NCBI RefSeq assembly: GCF_001885585.1
Contig: NZ_LSRP01000095.1
Span: forward strand, 1 to 50,338
DNA from: Pararhizobium antarcticum
Lineage (GTDB): Bacteria > Pseudomonadota > Alphaproteobacteria > Rhizobiales > Rhizobiaceae
Direction of reading: 5' to 3'
Length of the DNA stretch: 50,338 nt
Shown: positions 43,718 to 50,338 of the stretch, one piece after another
Numbering within the stretch: position 1 is the stretch's first letter
Layout: each line of letters starts with the position of its first letter
The notes under the pieces: model-generated
Seen by the model: the letters and a program-made list of their open reading frames with translations, nothing else
What the model was told of the DNA's origin: nothing
Database searches by the model: none
Made by a program: the position numbers and the translations under genes

Positions 43718-44776
43718 AAGAATTTCACGGGCGATCTGTTCAAGCGGGACAATTCTCTCGACGCCCCCATGGGCGATGGCCTCCTTGGGCATGCCGAAAA
43801 CCACCGACGTCGCTTCGTCCTGTGCCACGGTGAAGGCACCGGCTACGTGCATTTCCTGCATGCCGCGCGCACCGTCGTCCCCCATGCCCGTCATGATGAC
43901 GCCCATGGCATTGCCGCCTGCGGCTCGCGCGGCAGAGCGAAACAGGACATCGACAGACGGGCGGTGGCGCGAGACAAGCGGCCCCGCGCGGACGGAAACG
44001 TGATAGCGTGCGCCCTGACGCTCCAGCATCATGTGACGGTCGCCCGGTGCAATCAGCACATGACCGCGCAGGACGGGATCGCCGTCTTCCGCCTCCTTGA
44101 CCTCGACCTCGCAGAGGCCGTTCAGCCGCTTGGCAAAGGCTGCCGTGAATTTTTCCGGCATGTGCTGGACGATGACCATGCCGGGAGAATTGGCCGGAAG
44201 TTGCTCGAGCAAGACCCGGAGCGCTTCCGTGCCGCCGGTAGAGGCGCCAACGCAGACGACCATTTCCGTGGTTTTGGCCATCGCCCGGCCGCTGGGCGGC
44301 GGCAAGACCGCATCGGCGGTCAACTTGGCCGTGGGCGCATCCGTTGCGGACGTGCGCCTCAATGCCCCCATGCGCGCCTGCGCTGCACCTTTCACGGCTT
44401 CGCGGATCTGCATGCCGGCTTCCGCCAGATGATCGGCAGCGCCGATCTTCGGCTTGAGAATGACGTCGACGGCGCCGGCTTCGAGCGCCTGCAACAGGGT
44501 CTCGGAGCCCGCCTCGGTCAGCGACGAGCACATGACCACCGGAATCGGCCGCTGCGACATCAGCTTGCGCAGGAACGTGATGCCGTCCATGCGCGGCATC
44601 TCGACATCGAGGGTGATGACGTCGGGTATTTCTTCCTGGATCTTTTTGGCGGCCATGAAAGGATCCGAGGCTGCCCCCATGACCTCAATGTCCGGATCCT
44701 GCTCGAGAATTCGGGTGAGGACCTGCCGGATGCTGGCTGAATCGTCAACAATGAGGACACGGATCTTTTTCGCCAT
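43697..44776 (-). CDS. cheB: Chemotaxis protein-glutamate methylesterase/glutamine deamidase
   Basis: CheB removes receptor methyl groups for adaptation. The 359-residue protein has an N-terminal receiver domain (D11, D12, phospho-acceptor Asp57 in T-L-D-V-E-M-P, Lys near 108), a linker, and the methylesterase domain. The esterase triad is visible in [10 protein letters not shown] (Ser), V-Q-H-M-P-E-K-F (His) and [10 protein letters not shown] (Asp). It starts 9 bases after the cheR stop. Confidence 0.96.
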   Translation of the reverse strand: MAKKIRVLIVDDSASIRQVLTRILEQDPDIEVMGAASDPFMAAKKIQEEIPDVITLDVEMPRMDGITFLRKLMSQRPIPVVMCSSLTEAGSETLLQALEAGAVDVILKPKIGAADHLAEAGMQIREAVKGAAQARMGALRRTSATDAPTAKLTADAVLPPPSGRAMAKTTEMVVCVGASTGGTEALRVLLEQLPANSPGMVIVQHMPEKFTAAFAKRLNGLCEVEVKEAEDGDPVLRGHVLIAPGDRHMMLERQGARYHVSVRAGPLVSRHRPSVDVLFRSAARAAGGNAMGVIMTGMGDDGARGMQEMHVAGAFTVAQDEATSVVFGMPKEAIAHGGVERIVPLEQIAREILMADKRH

Positions 44777-44785
44777 CGGCCGCTG

Positions 44786-45637
44786 TCAGACTTTCTTGAA
44801 AACTGTGTTGGCAACCTGCCGGATCGGCAGGTCGATGCCCGTCACTGTCTCGGAATGGCCGATCAGGAGGTATCCGCCGGGCAGAAGGCAGTCGCAAAGC
44901 CGCGACAAGACCGCGGCCTGGGTTGGCTTGTCGAAATAGATCAGAACGTTGCGGCAGAAGATCACGTGCATGGGGTCGCCCACCTTGTAGGCATCGTCCA
45001 TCAGGTTCATCCGCGCAAAGCCGACGGTCGCGCGCAATTTCGGTACCACACGGGCATCCCTGCGCTCCGCGTCCCGGGCCATCATGACGTATTTCTTCTT
45101 CAACGGCGCGGGAACGGGACCCATCATCTCCTGGGGATAGATGCCGCGCCGGGCAACCTGAAGGACGTCGGTGGACAGATCGGTTGCCAGGATCTTGTAT
45201 TCGAAGTCACGGTTTTCAACGGCGAACTCGGCCAGTACCATTGCCATCGTATAGGGTTCGGCACCGGTCGAACAGGCCGAACTCCAGAACCGCATGCGTT
45301 TGTGGCCGGCGGCGTAGAGTTCCGGCAGCCCGATCTGCTGCAAGTGCTCGAAATGCTTGGGCTCGCGGAAGAAATCAGTCTTGTTGGTGGTCACGGCATC
45401 TATCAGATAAATCGATTCCGTTTCGATCCCGCCGTGCCTGAACAGAAAGTCGCAATAGTCGTTGAAGGTTTCGATGCCGGTTGCCCGCAGACGCCGGCGA
45501 AGGCGCCCTTCCAGCATCGTCAACTTGCTGGCCGGCATCTTGATGCCGCTGTAATCGTAGATATAGCGCGCCAGTGCCTCGAAATTCCGGTTGCTCAACC
45601 GGTCATCCGCAGCCTGCGCCGTCAATACTGCTCCCAC
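44786..45637 (-). CDS. cheR: Chemotaxis protein methyltransferase
   Basis: CheR methylates receptor glutamates with S-adenosylmethionine. The 283-residue protein has an N-terminal helical domain with a basic patch (G-R-L-R-R-R-L-R), T-T-N-K-T-D-F-F-R-E near residue 85, the SAM site F-W-S-S-A-C-S-T-G-A-E-P-Y near 117 and I-F-C-R-N-V-L-I-Y-F near 230. The start is a GTG at 45637 with GGAG about 10 bases upstream. It lies between cheW and cheB, 14 and 9 bases from them. Confidence 0.95.
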   Translation of the reverse strand: MGAVLTAQAADDRLSNRNFEALARYIYDYSGIKMPASKLTMLEGRLRRRLRATGIETFNDYCDFLFRHGGIETESIYLIDAVTTNKTDFFREPKHFEHLQQIGLPELYAAGHKRMRFWSSACSTGAEPYTMAMVLAEFAVENRDFEYKILATDLSTDVLQVARRGIYPQEMMGPVPAPLKKKYVMMARDAERRDARVVPKLRATVGFARMNLMDDAYKVGDPMHVIFCRNVLIYFDKPTQAAVLSRLCDCLLPGGYLLIGHSETVTGIDLPIRQVANTVFKKV

Positions 45638-45651
45638 AGGTGATGTCTCCG

Positions 45652-46146
45652 TCAGGCAAATTCGAGGGATTGGGCGCCAACACCGGTCAAGGCGCTTTCC
45701 GAGCTGGAAAACAGCCGGGCAAGATCGACGATGACGACGAAGCCGCCGTTCCGGCGCACGACGCCGGAAATATAGTCGGACTGCCAGCGGACGCCGATGT
45801 CCGGCGCGCCCTCGATTTCCTCGCGACGGAACGGCACGACCTCGAACACCCGGTCAGCAACGAGGCCGAGTGTCAGCATGCGGCTGTTCATCGGCACGTC
45901 CAGAACGAGAATGCGCGTGTGCGGCGTCTTCTCCGTCTTCGTCATGCCGAGGCGAAGACGGAGATCGATGACGGGCACGCCCTGGCCGCGCACATCCCTC
46001 AGCCCCAGCAGATAGTCGGGGCCATGGGGAATCTTGAAGGCGTCTTCGTGATCGAGGATTTCGCGTACGACTTCCACCGGCACGGCGAAGATTTCATCGC
46101 CGAGGCAGAACGTAACGAACTGGGATTCCGATGCGGGTGTCGTCAT
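45652..46146 (-). CDS. cheW: Chemotaxis coupling protein CheW
   Basis: CheW links receptors to the CheA kinase. This protein of about 164 residues has the family core F-V-T-F-C-L-G-D-E-I-F-A-V-P near residue 10, D-Y-L-L-G-L-x-D-V-R-G-Q-G-V-P-V-I-D-L-R near 45 and V-A-D-R-V-F-E-V near 97. Two starts are possible. The ATG at 46146 is used here; a TTG at 46152 overlaps the receptor stop (TTGA) and has better spacing to AGGG. Confidence 0.94.
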   Translation of the reverse strand: MTTPASESQFVTFCLGDEIFAVPVEVVREILDHEDAFKIPHGPDYLLGLRDVRGQGVPVIDLRLRLGMTKTEKTPHTRILVLDVPMNSRMLTLGLVADRVFEVVPFRREEIEGAPDIGVRWQSDYISGVVRRNGGFVVIVDLARLFSSSESALTGVGAQSLEFA

Positions 46147-46148
46147 GA

Positions 46149-48092
46149 TCAAGCGCTTTCCCTGAAGTCTGCATCATCTGCGTCCGGCCCACCCATCGAC
46201 ATGTCGATGGCAAAGCCCTTGACGCGCGACTGCTGTCCGTTAACCGAGTGGTCGGGACGGCGGGCCGTTGGCGCTGGCTGCCTGTGGGCAGGTGTTCCCA
46301 TCGCCTTGGAACCTTGGGCGAACGGTTTCGTCGCGACGGCCTGTTGCCTGCGGCCACTGGTGTCGACGCGGAAGAAGGCGATGCTGGCCTGAAGCTCTTC
46401 CGCCTGGGCGGCAAGTTCTTCCGACGTCGCCGACATCTGTTCGGAGGCGCCGGCGTTCTGCTGGGTCACCTTGTCGAGCTGCTGGATGGCCTCGTTGATC
46501 TGGCTGGCGCCGATGTCCTGTTCGCGGCAGGCGGCCGAGATTTCGGAGATCAGCTCGGCCGTCTTGCGGATGTCTGGAACGAGACGGGTCAGCATATCGC
46601 CGGCTTCCGTCGCGACCGTGACCGTCGATCCGGAGAGCGCGCTGATTTCGGCGGCAGCCGCCTGGCTGCGTTCAGCCAGCTTGCGCACCTCCGAGGCAAC
46701 AACCGCAAAGCCCTTGCCGTGTTCGCCGGCACGCGCGGCTTCCACCGCCGCGTTCAAGGCAAGCAGGTCGGTCTGGCGGGCGATTTCCTGGACGATCGAG
46801 ATCTTTTCGGCGATCGTGCGCATGGCGGCAACCGCCCGGCCGACGGCCTCGCCGCTGGCTTCGGCATCCTTGGACGACTGGCGGGCGATCTTTTCGGTCT
46901 GGGCGGCATTGTCGGCGTTCTGCTTGATGTTGGCTGCCATCTGTTCCATCGACGCGGATGCCTCTTCAGCGGACGAAGCCTGCTCGGTGGCGCCCTGGCT
47001 CAGCTGTTCCGAGCTGGAGGAGAGTTCCTGGCTGCCGGAGGAGACATTGTCGGAAGCCGACAGCGCATCGCCGACGATGCCACGCAAACGCTCGACCATG
47101 CTTTCCAAGGCGAGACCCAGTGTATCCTTGCTCGATTGCGGCTTCGGCGAGACGGTCAGGTCGCCATTGGCGATCTGACCTGCAACGCTTGCGGTAACAC
47201 GCAGGTTGGTGATCATCCGCTGCATGGCGAAACTAAGGACGTCCTTGTCAGAGAGCGGCTTTGCATCGCTCGACAGATCGCCCTCGGCAATCTGGTCGGC
47301 AACACCCGAGGTGTTGCGCAGATTGTCCGTCATGCGCTTCATCGAGCTGACGAGATCGCCGATTTCATCATTACCTTTGTATAGGATGTCCTGATTGAGA
47401 TCACCGAGGCTGACGGCATCGGCGAGCTTGACGGCACGGGAAAGGCCGCGCGAAATGTTAAGGACAATCCAGATGGCGAAGGCGGATGACAGGACGCCGA
47501 CACCGATAGCCATGCCGATCAGGAGGGTCCGCGCGTTCGCATATTGCGCGTCGGTCGATGCATCCGTTTCCTCGACATTGCTCTTGATCGTATCGTTGAT
47601 TTGCGCGAGATTCTCCAGAATCTGCACCACGATCTGCTGGCCTTCGCCCATGGAGATGGCACCTGCCCGCATAGTCGATTCCGGCGTGTTCTGCTGAGCC
47701 AGTGCCATGATGTTGTCCTGCAAGGTCGCCCACCTCACATAGAGCTTTGAAAGCTGATTCATCCTGTCGGTGATATCCGGGTCGTCCGACGCTTCAAGTT
47801 TTGACTGCTGCTCTGCGATGATCGTTCGCTGCTCGGCGATCTCGTTGACATATCCGATGATCTTGGAAGCATCGGTGGTGATGATGCTATCCTTCTCGGC
47901 TCGGATCGCGTGCAGAAAAGCATCCGAGAGATCACTTGACTCCCTGAGGTTGACAACCGGCCCTTCCACCATCTTCGTTATTTCGGCATTGAGGGACGAC
48001 AGGTTGACAATAGCGATGGCTGCCATCGCACAGGTGAGTGCGATAACAATCGCAAAAACCAGGCCGAGTTTCATCTTGATGGTAAGGCGCAT
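46149..48092 (-). CDS. Methyl-accepting chemotaxis protein with three HAMP-like units
   Basis: This 647-residue receptor has membrane helices near residues 8-30 and 190-212 around a four-helix-bundle periplasmic domain. Next come three HAMP-like units in a row ([14 protein letters not shown], then [11 protein letters not shown] and [11 protein letters not shown]). The signalling domain has the tip [20 protein letters not shown]. The C terminus ends in [15 protein letters not shown], shared with the neighbouring receptor. There is no xWxxF tether. The ATG at 48092 follows GGGGAA. Its signalling domain is almost identical in DNA to that of the next receptor. Confidence 0.94.
   Translation of the reverse strand: MRLTIKMKLGLVFAIVIALTCAMAAIAIVNLSSLNAEITKMVEGPVVNLRESSDLSDAFLHAIRAEKDSIITTDASKIIGYVNEIAEQRTIIAEQQSKLEASDDPDITDRMNQLSKLYVRWATLQDNIMALAQQNTPESTMRAGAISMGEGQQIVVQILENLAQINDTIKSNVEETDASTDAQYANARTLLIGMAIGVGVLSSAFAIWIVLNISRGLSRAVKLADAVSLGDLNQDILYKGNDEIGDLVSSMKRMTDNLRNTSGVADQIAEGDLSSDAKPLSDKDVLSFAMQRMITNLRVTASVAGQIANGDLTVSPKPQSSKDTLGLALESMVERLRGIVGDALSASDNVSSGSQELSSSSEQLSQGATEQASSAEEASASMEQMAANIKQNADNAAQTEKIARQSSKDAEASGEAVGRAVAAMRTIAEKISIVQEIARQTDLLALNAAVEAARAGEHGKGFAVVASEVRKLAERSQAAAAEISALSGSTVTVATEAGDMLTRLVPDIRKTAELISEISAACREQDIGASQINEAIQQLDKVTQQNAGASEQMSATSEELAAQAEELQASIAFFRVDTSGRRQQAVATKPFAQGSKAMGTPAHRQPAPTARRPDHSVNGQQSRVKGFAIDMSMGGPDADDADFRESA
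46347..47095 (-). repeat. Direct repeat copy A within tandem chemoreceptor genes
   Basis: This 749-base segment aligns without gaps to 48486-49234 at an offset of 2139 bases. I find only scattered differences. Positions 46429-46832 (404 bases) are identical, including silent codon positions, which suggests recent duplication or gene conversion. Confidence 0.9.
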
Positions 48093-48287
48093 GTTATTCC
48101 CCAAAATTTCCGAGTTGGCAGCAATGACGGAGCGTCTTGAACGGCGCGTCAAAATGCGGCTCTCACTGGCGGCGACGGCATTCACCGCCGTGAGACTGAC
48201 AGGATCGTCAAGCCAACGCCTACACACGTTGGGAATTCTGCCGAAGGACGGTGGATTGTTCGTCCACCGTCCCTTGGAAACATCGTT

Positions 48288-49988
48288 TTATGCGCTCTGC
48301 CTGAAATCGCGGTCGTCGGCATCCGGTCCGCCCATCGACATATCGAGCGCGAAGCCGTTGGCGCGAGCCTGCTGTGCCGATACCGAATGGTCCGAACGGC
48401 CAGCCATGGGAGCGACGCGCTTTTGGGCAGGCTTGATGCCCGGCTTCGAAGCAACGACCGCCGTCTTCTTGGCGACGACCTGGTCCCTGCGGCCATTGGT
48501 GTCGACGCGGAAGAAGGCGATGCTGGCCTGAAGCTCTTCCGCCTGGGCGGCAAGTTCTTCGGACGTTGCCGACATCTGTTCGGAGGCGCCGGCGTTCTGC
48601 TGGGTCACCTTGTCGAGCTGCTGGATGGCCTCGTTGATCTGGCTGGCGCCGATGTCCTGTTCGCGGCAGGCGGCCGAGATTTCGGAGATCAGCTCGGCCG
48701 TCTTGCGGATGTCTGGAACGAGACGGGTCAGCATATCGCCGGCTTCCGTCGCGACCGTGACCGTCGATCCGGAGAGCGCGCTGATTTCGGCGGCAGCCGC
48801 CTGGCTGCGTTCAGCCAGCTTGCGCACCTCCGAGGCAACAACCGCAAAGCCCTTGCCGTGTTCGCCGGCACGCGCGGCTTCCACCGCCGCGTTCAAGGCA
48901 AGCAGGTCGGTCTGGCGGGCGATTTCCTGGACGATCGAGATCTTTTCGGCGATCGTGCGCATGGCGGCAACGGCCCGGCCGACGGCCTCGCCGCTGGCTT
49001 CGGCATCCTTGGACGACTGGCGGGCGATCTTTTCGGTCTGGGCAGCGTTGTCGGCGTTCTGCTTGATGTTGGAAGCCATTTCTTCCATCGATGCAGAGGC
49101 TTCCTCGGCGGCGGCGGCCTGTTCGGTGGCGCCCTGGCTCAGCTGTTCCGAGCTGGAGGAGAGTTCCTGGCTGCCGGAGGAGACATTGTCGGAAGCCGAC
49201 AGCGCATCGCCGACGATGCCACGCAAACGCTCGATCATTGTGTTGACATGACCAAGCAGTTGGCCGATTTCATCCTTGTTGGTGATCTCGGCGAAATTGG
49301 TGAGATCTCCGTCCGCAACGTTCTGAACGCTGACCACCGCACGGCGGAGGCCGCGGTTAATCGTCATAATGATCCAGAAGGTGGCAATGGTTGCAATCAG
49401 GAGCGCAAGCGATGCGACGGCAACCATGACGGTTCGCGTGCTTGAATATTGTTGCTCGGCAGCGGCATCGGCCTCGGCGAGACGGCCTTCCTCGAGTTTG
49501 ACGACCTCTTCGAGAAGCTGGTCGATCTCGCTGGTAACCTGACGTGCATCGGTTGTTGATACCCGCAGCGCACCAGCACTGTCGCCTGCGCGCATCAGGG
49601 CTCTCACCCGGTCATCCTCGCGACGGAATTCAACCGTGAACCCGTGAAGTTTGGCCCACATCACCTTGCCCTGTTCGGTGGCCTTGGCTTCCACGTCCGT
49701 GAATGTTTTGTCGAAGCTGGCCCGCGCGCTGTCGCTCATGCCGACATATCTGTCGATCTCTGTCGCACTGGTGGCCGACAGCATGTTTTTCTGCTGGCGG
49801 ATCTGCTGCAGTTGCATGATGTTCAGCTTTTCGGCCAGTTTCAAACGGGTGACGGGTCCGGCGAGAACGTTTCCGAGGGTCGTGTTGAGACCGCCGAGGC
49901 TGAAAATGCCGTAGGCGGCGGTTGCAACCAGCATGGCCATGATAAAGCCAAATGCCAGAATCAGTTTGAGCTTGATGGTAAATCGCAT
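48288..49988 (-). CDS. Methyl-accepting chemotaxis protein, single HAMP
   Basis: This 566-residue receptor has membrane helices near residues 9-30 and 188-212, a four-helix-bundle periplasmic domain, one HAMP unit ([20 protein letters not shown]) and a signalling domain with the same tip as its neighbour. The end repeats the tail [25 protein letters not shown] precedes the ATG at 49988. Its N-terminal half differs from the downstream receptor while the signalling half is nearly identical, so the two differ in sensing but feed one kinase array. Confidence 0.94.
   Translation of the reverse strand: MRFTIKLKLILAFGFIMAMLVATAAYGIFSLGGLNTTLGNVLAGPVTRLKLAEKLNIMQLQQIRQQKNMLSATSATEIDRYVGMSDSARASFDKTFTDVEAKATEQGKVMWAKLHGFTVEFRREDDRVRALMRAGDSAGALRVSTTDARQVTSEIDQLLEEVVKLEEGRLAEADAAAEQQYSSTRTVMVAVASLALLIATIATFWIIMTINRGLRRAVVSVQNVADGDLTNFAEITNKDEIGQLLGHVNTMIERLRGIVGDALSASDNVSSGSQELSSSSEQLSQGATEQAAAAEEASASMEEMASNIKQNADNAAQTEKIARQSSKDAEASGEAVGRAVAAMRTIAEKISIVQEIARQTDLLALNAAVEAARAGEHGKGFAVVASEVRKLAERSQAAAAEISALSGSTVTVATEAGDMLTRLVPDIRKTAELISEISAACREQDIGASQINEAIQQLDKVTQQNAGASEQMSATSEELAAQAEELQASIAFFRVDTNGRRDQVVAKKTAVVASKPGIKPAQKRVAPMAGRSDHSVSAQQARANGFALDMSMGGPDADDRDFRQSA
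48486..49234 (-). repeat. Direct repeat copy B within tandem chemoreceptor genes
   Basis: This is the partner of 46347-47095. The differences cluster at the ends and in the stretch matching 46940-46985, where the E-E-A-S-A-S-M-E region of the protein varies (S-S versus A-A before it). Recombination between copies would fuse the two receptors and delete 2139 bases. Confidence 0.9.
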
Positions 49989-50005
49989 GGGTTCTCTCCT
50001 GACCG

Positions 50006-50338
50006 TCAAATCGCTGCGGCGGAACTGGTCGGACGTTCTCGTCGGGATGAAAAAATCGCCTGGAGGTTCGGGAGGATGATGAACTCGCCTCCGCGCTTGA
50101 CCAGGCAGTTGATGTAGTCAGCGCGCCAACGCATACCAACGCTCGGGGGCGCTTCGCCGGCGGCGCGGGCCAGCGTTGTAACTTCGTAGACCTTGTCGGT
50201 GCGCAGGCCGATCAGCGTCGCCTCACCGTCAAGATCCATCTGGATAACGATGATGCGGCTGTCGATGGTGGCGCCGGTCGCTTCCATGCCGAAGGCAAGG
50301 CGAATATCGGCAAGGGGAATGACCTTGCCGCGGAAATT
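50006..50338 (-). CDS. Chemotaxis coupling protein CheW, C-terminal part (runs off the window)
   Basis: The frame is open to the right edge, so the N terminus is missing. The visible 110 residues begin [16 protein letters not shown], the CheW core, and continue with I-I-V-I-Q-M-D-L-D and L-R-T-D-K-V-Y-E-V. It ends 17 bases before the receptor gene on the same strand. It is a second CheW in the operon and differs clearly from the one at 45652. Confidence 0.88.
   Translation of the reverse strand, partial: NFRGKVIPLADIRLAFGMEATGATIDSRIIVIQMDLDGEATLIGLRTDKVYEVTTLARAAGEAPPSVGMRWRADYINCLVKRGGEFIILPNLQAIFSSRRERPTSSAAAI

Noticed and set aside
46248-49445. Plus-strand frames opposite the twin chemoreceptors
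   Set aside because: They are shadows; they look alike only because the underlying receptor genes are nearly identical there.
1-50338. CRISPR arrays, rRNA genes, transposases, phage integrases and plasmid replication genes
   Set aside because: No regularly spaced repeats, rRNA signatures or such coding motifs were found. The lone ParA-like protein has no ParB or replication partner.

Overview
The window looks like chromosomal DNA of an alphaproteobacterium of the order Rhizobiales (Rhizobium/Agrobacterium-type Rhizobiaceae). It is GC-rich. It carries the rhizobial housekeeping order murA - DUF2948 - hisD - UPF0262 - low-Mr phosphatase - infA - maf - yacG - tRNA-Phe. It also has an ExoP/Wzc-type exopolysaccharide system and alphaproteobacterial chemoreceptors, one of them ending in an xWxxF CheR-docking pentapeptide. 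No rRNA, CRISPR array, prophage or intact insertion sequence was seen.

Layout. (1) 1-3569: an operon-like TRAP transporter (dctP-dctQ-dctM homologues) followed by a divergent type II dehydroquinase homologue, behind a promoter with an operator-like inverted repeat in its spacer. (2) 3860-4633: a PPP-family metallophosphatase. (3) 4911-24534: an exopolysaccharide locus. On the minus strand it holds a small membrane-anchored protein, a Wzc-like co-polymerase/BY-kinase, a secreted Gly-rich protein, a Wza-like export lipoprotein, two O-antigen polymerase/ligase-type membrane proteins, rmlA-rmlD-rmlB-rmlC for dTDP-rhamnose, and four glycosyltransferases. On the plus strand it holds a Wzx flippase and an ExoV-like pyruvyl transferase. 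At the edge a LamG-like protein diverges from a large secreted DUF4838 (glycosidase-like) protein (24728-27661). (4) 27777-31665: a three-gene signalling operon consisting of a periplasmic sulfite-oxidase-fold protein, a hybrid histidine kinase with REC and Hpt domains, and a REC-HD-GYP phosphodiesterase. (5) 32301-38779: a KTSC protein, tRNA-Phe and the housekeeping block. (6) 38939-41111: tRNA-Thr and a stand-alone chemoreceptor. (7) 41112-42782: about 1.7 kb of decayed sequence with a LysR pseudogene and one plausible 39-residue gene. (8) 42783-50338: a ParA-like ATPase downstream of a chemotaxis operon read as cheW(partial)-mcp-mcp-cheW-cheR-cheB; cheA and cheY are not in the window.

How the genes fit together. 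The polysaccharide locus has precursor synthesis (rml), assembly (glycosyltransferases, pyruvyl transferase), flipping (Wzx), polymerisation (Wzy-like), chain-length control (Wzc-like) and export (Wza-like). It has no recognisable initiating sugar-phosphate transferase. The HD-GYP operon suggests nearby c-di-GMP control but does not prove a link to the polysaccharide. The most interesting points are the TRAP-linked dehydroquinase with replaced substrate-site residues, the cysteine-free molybdopterin-fold protein coupled to a phosphorelay, the DUF4838/LamG pair at the polysaccharide locus, the ParA next to chemotaxis genes, and two tandem chemoreceptors that share a 749-bp near-identical block.
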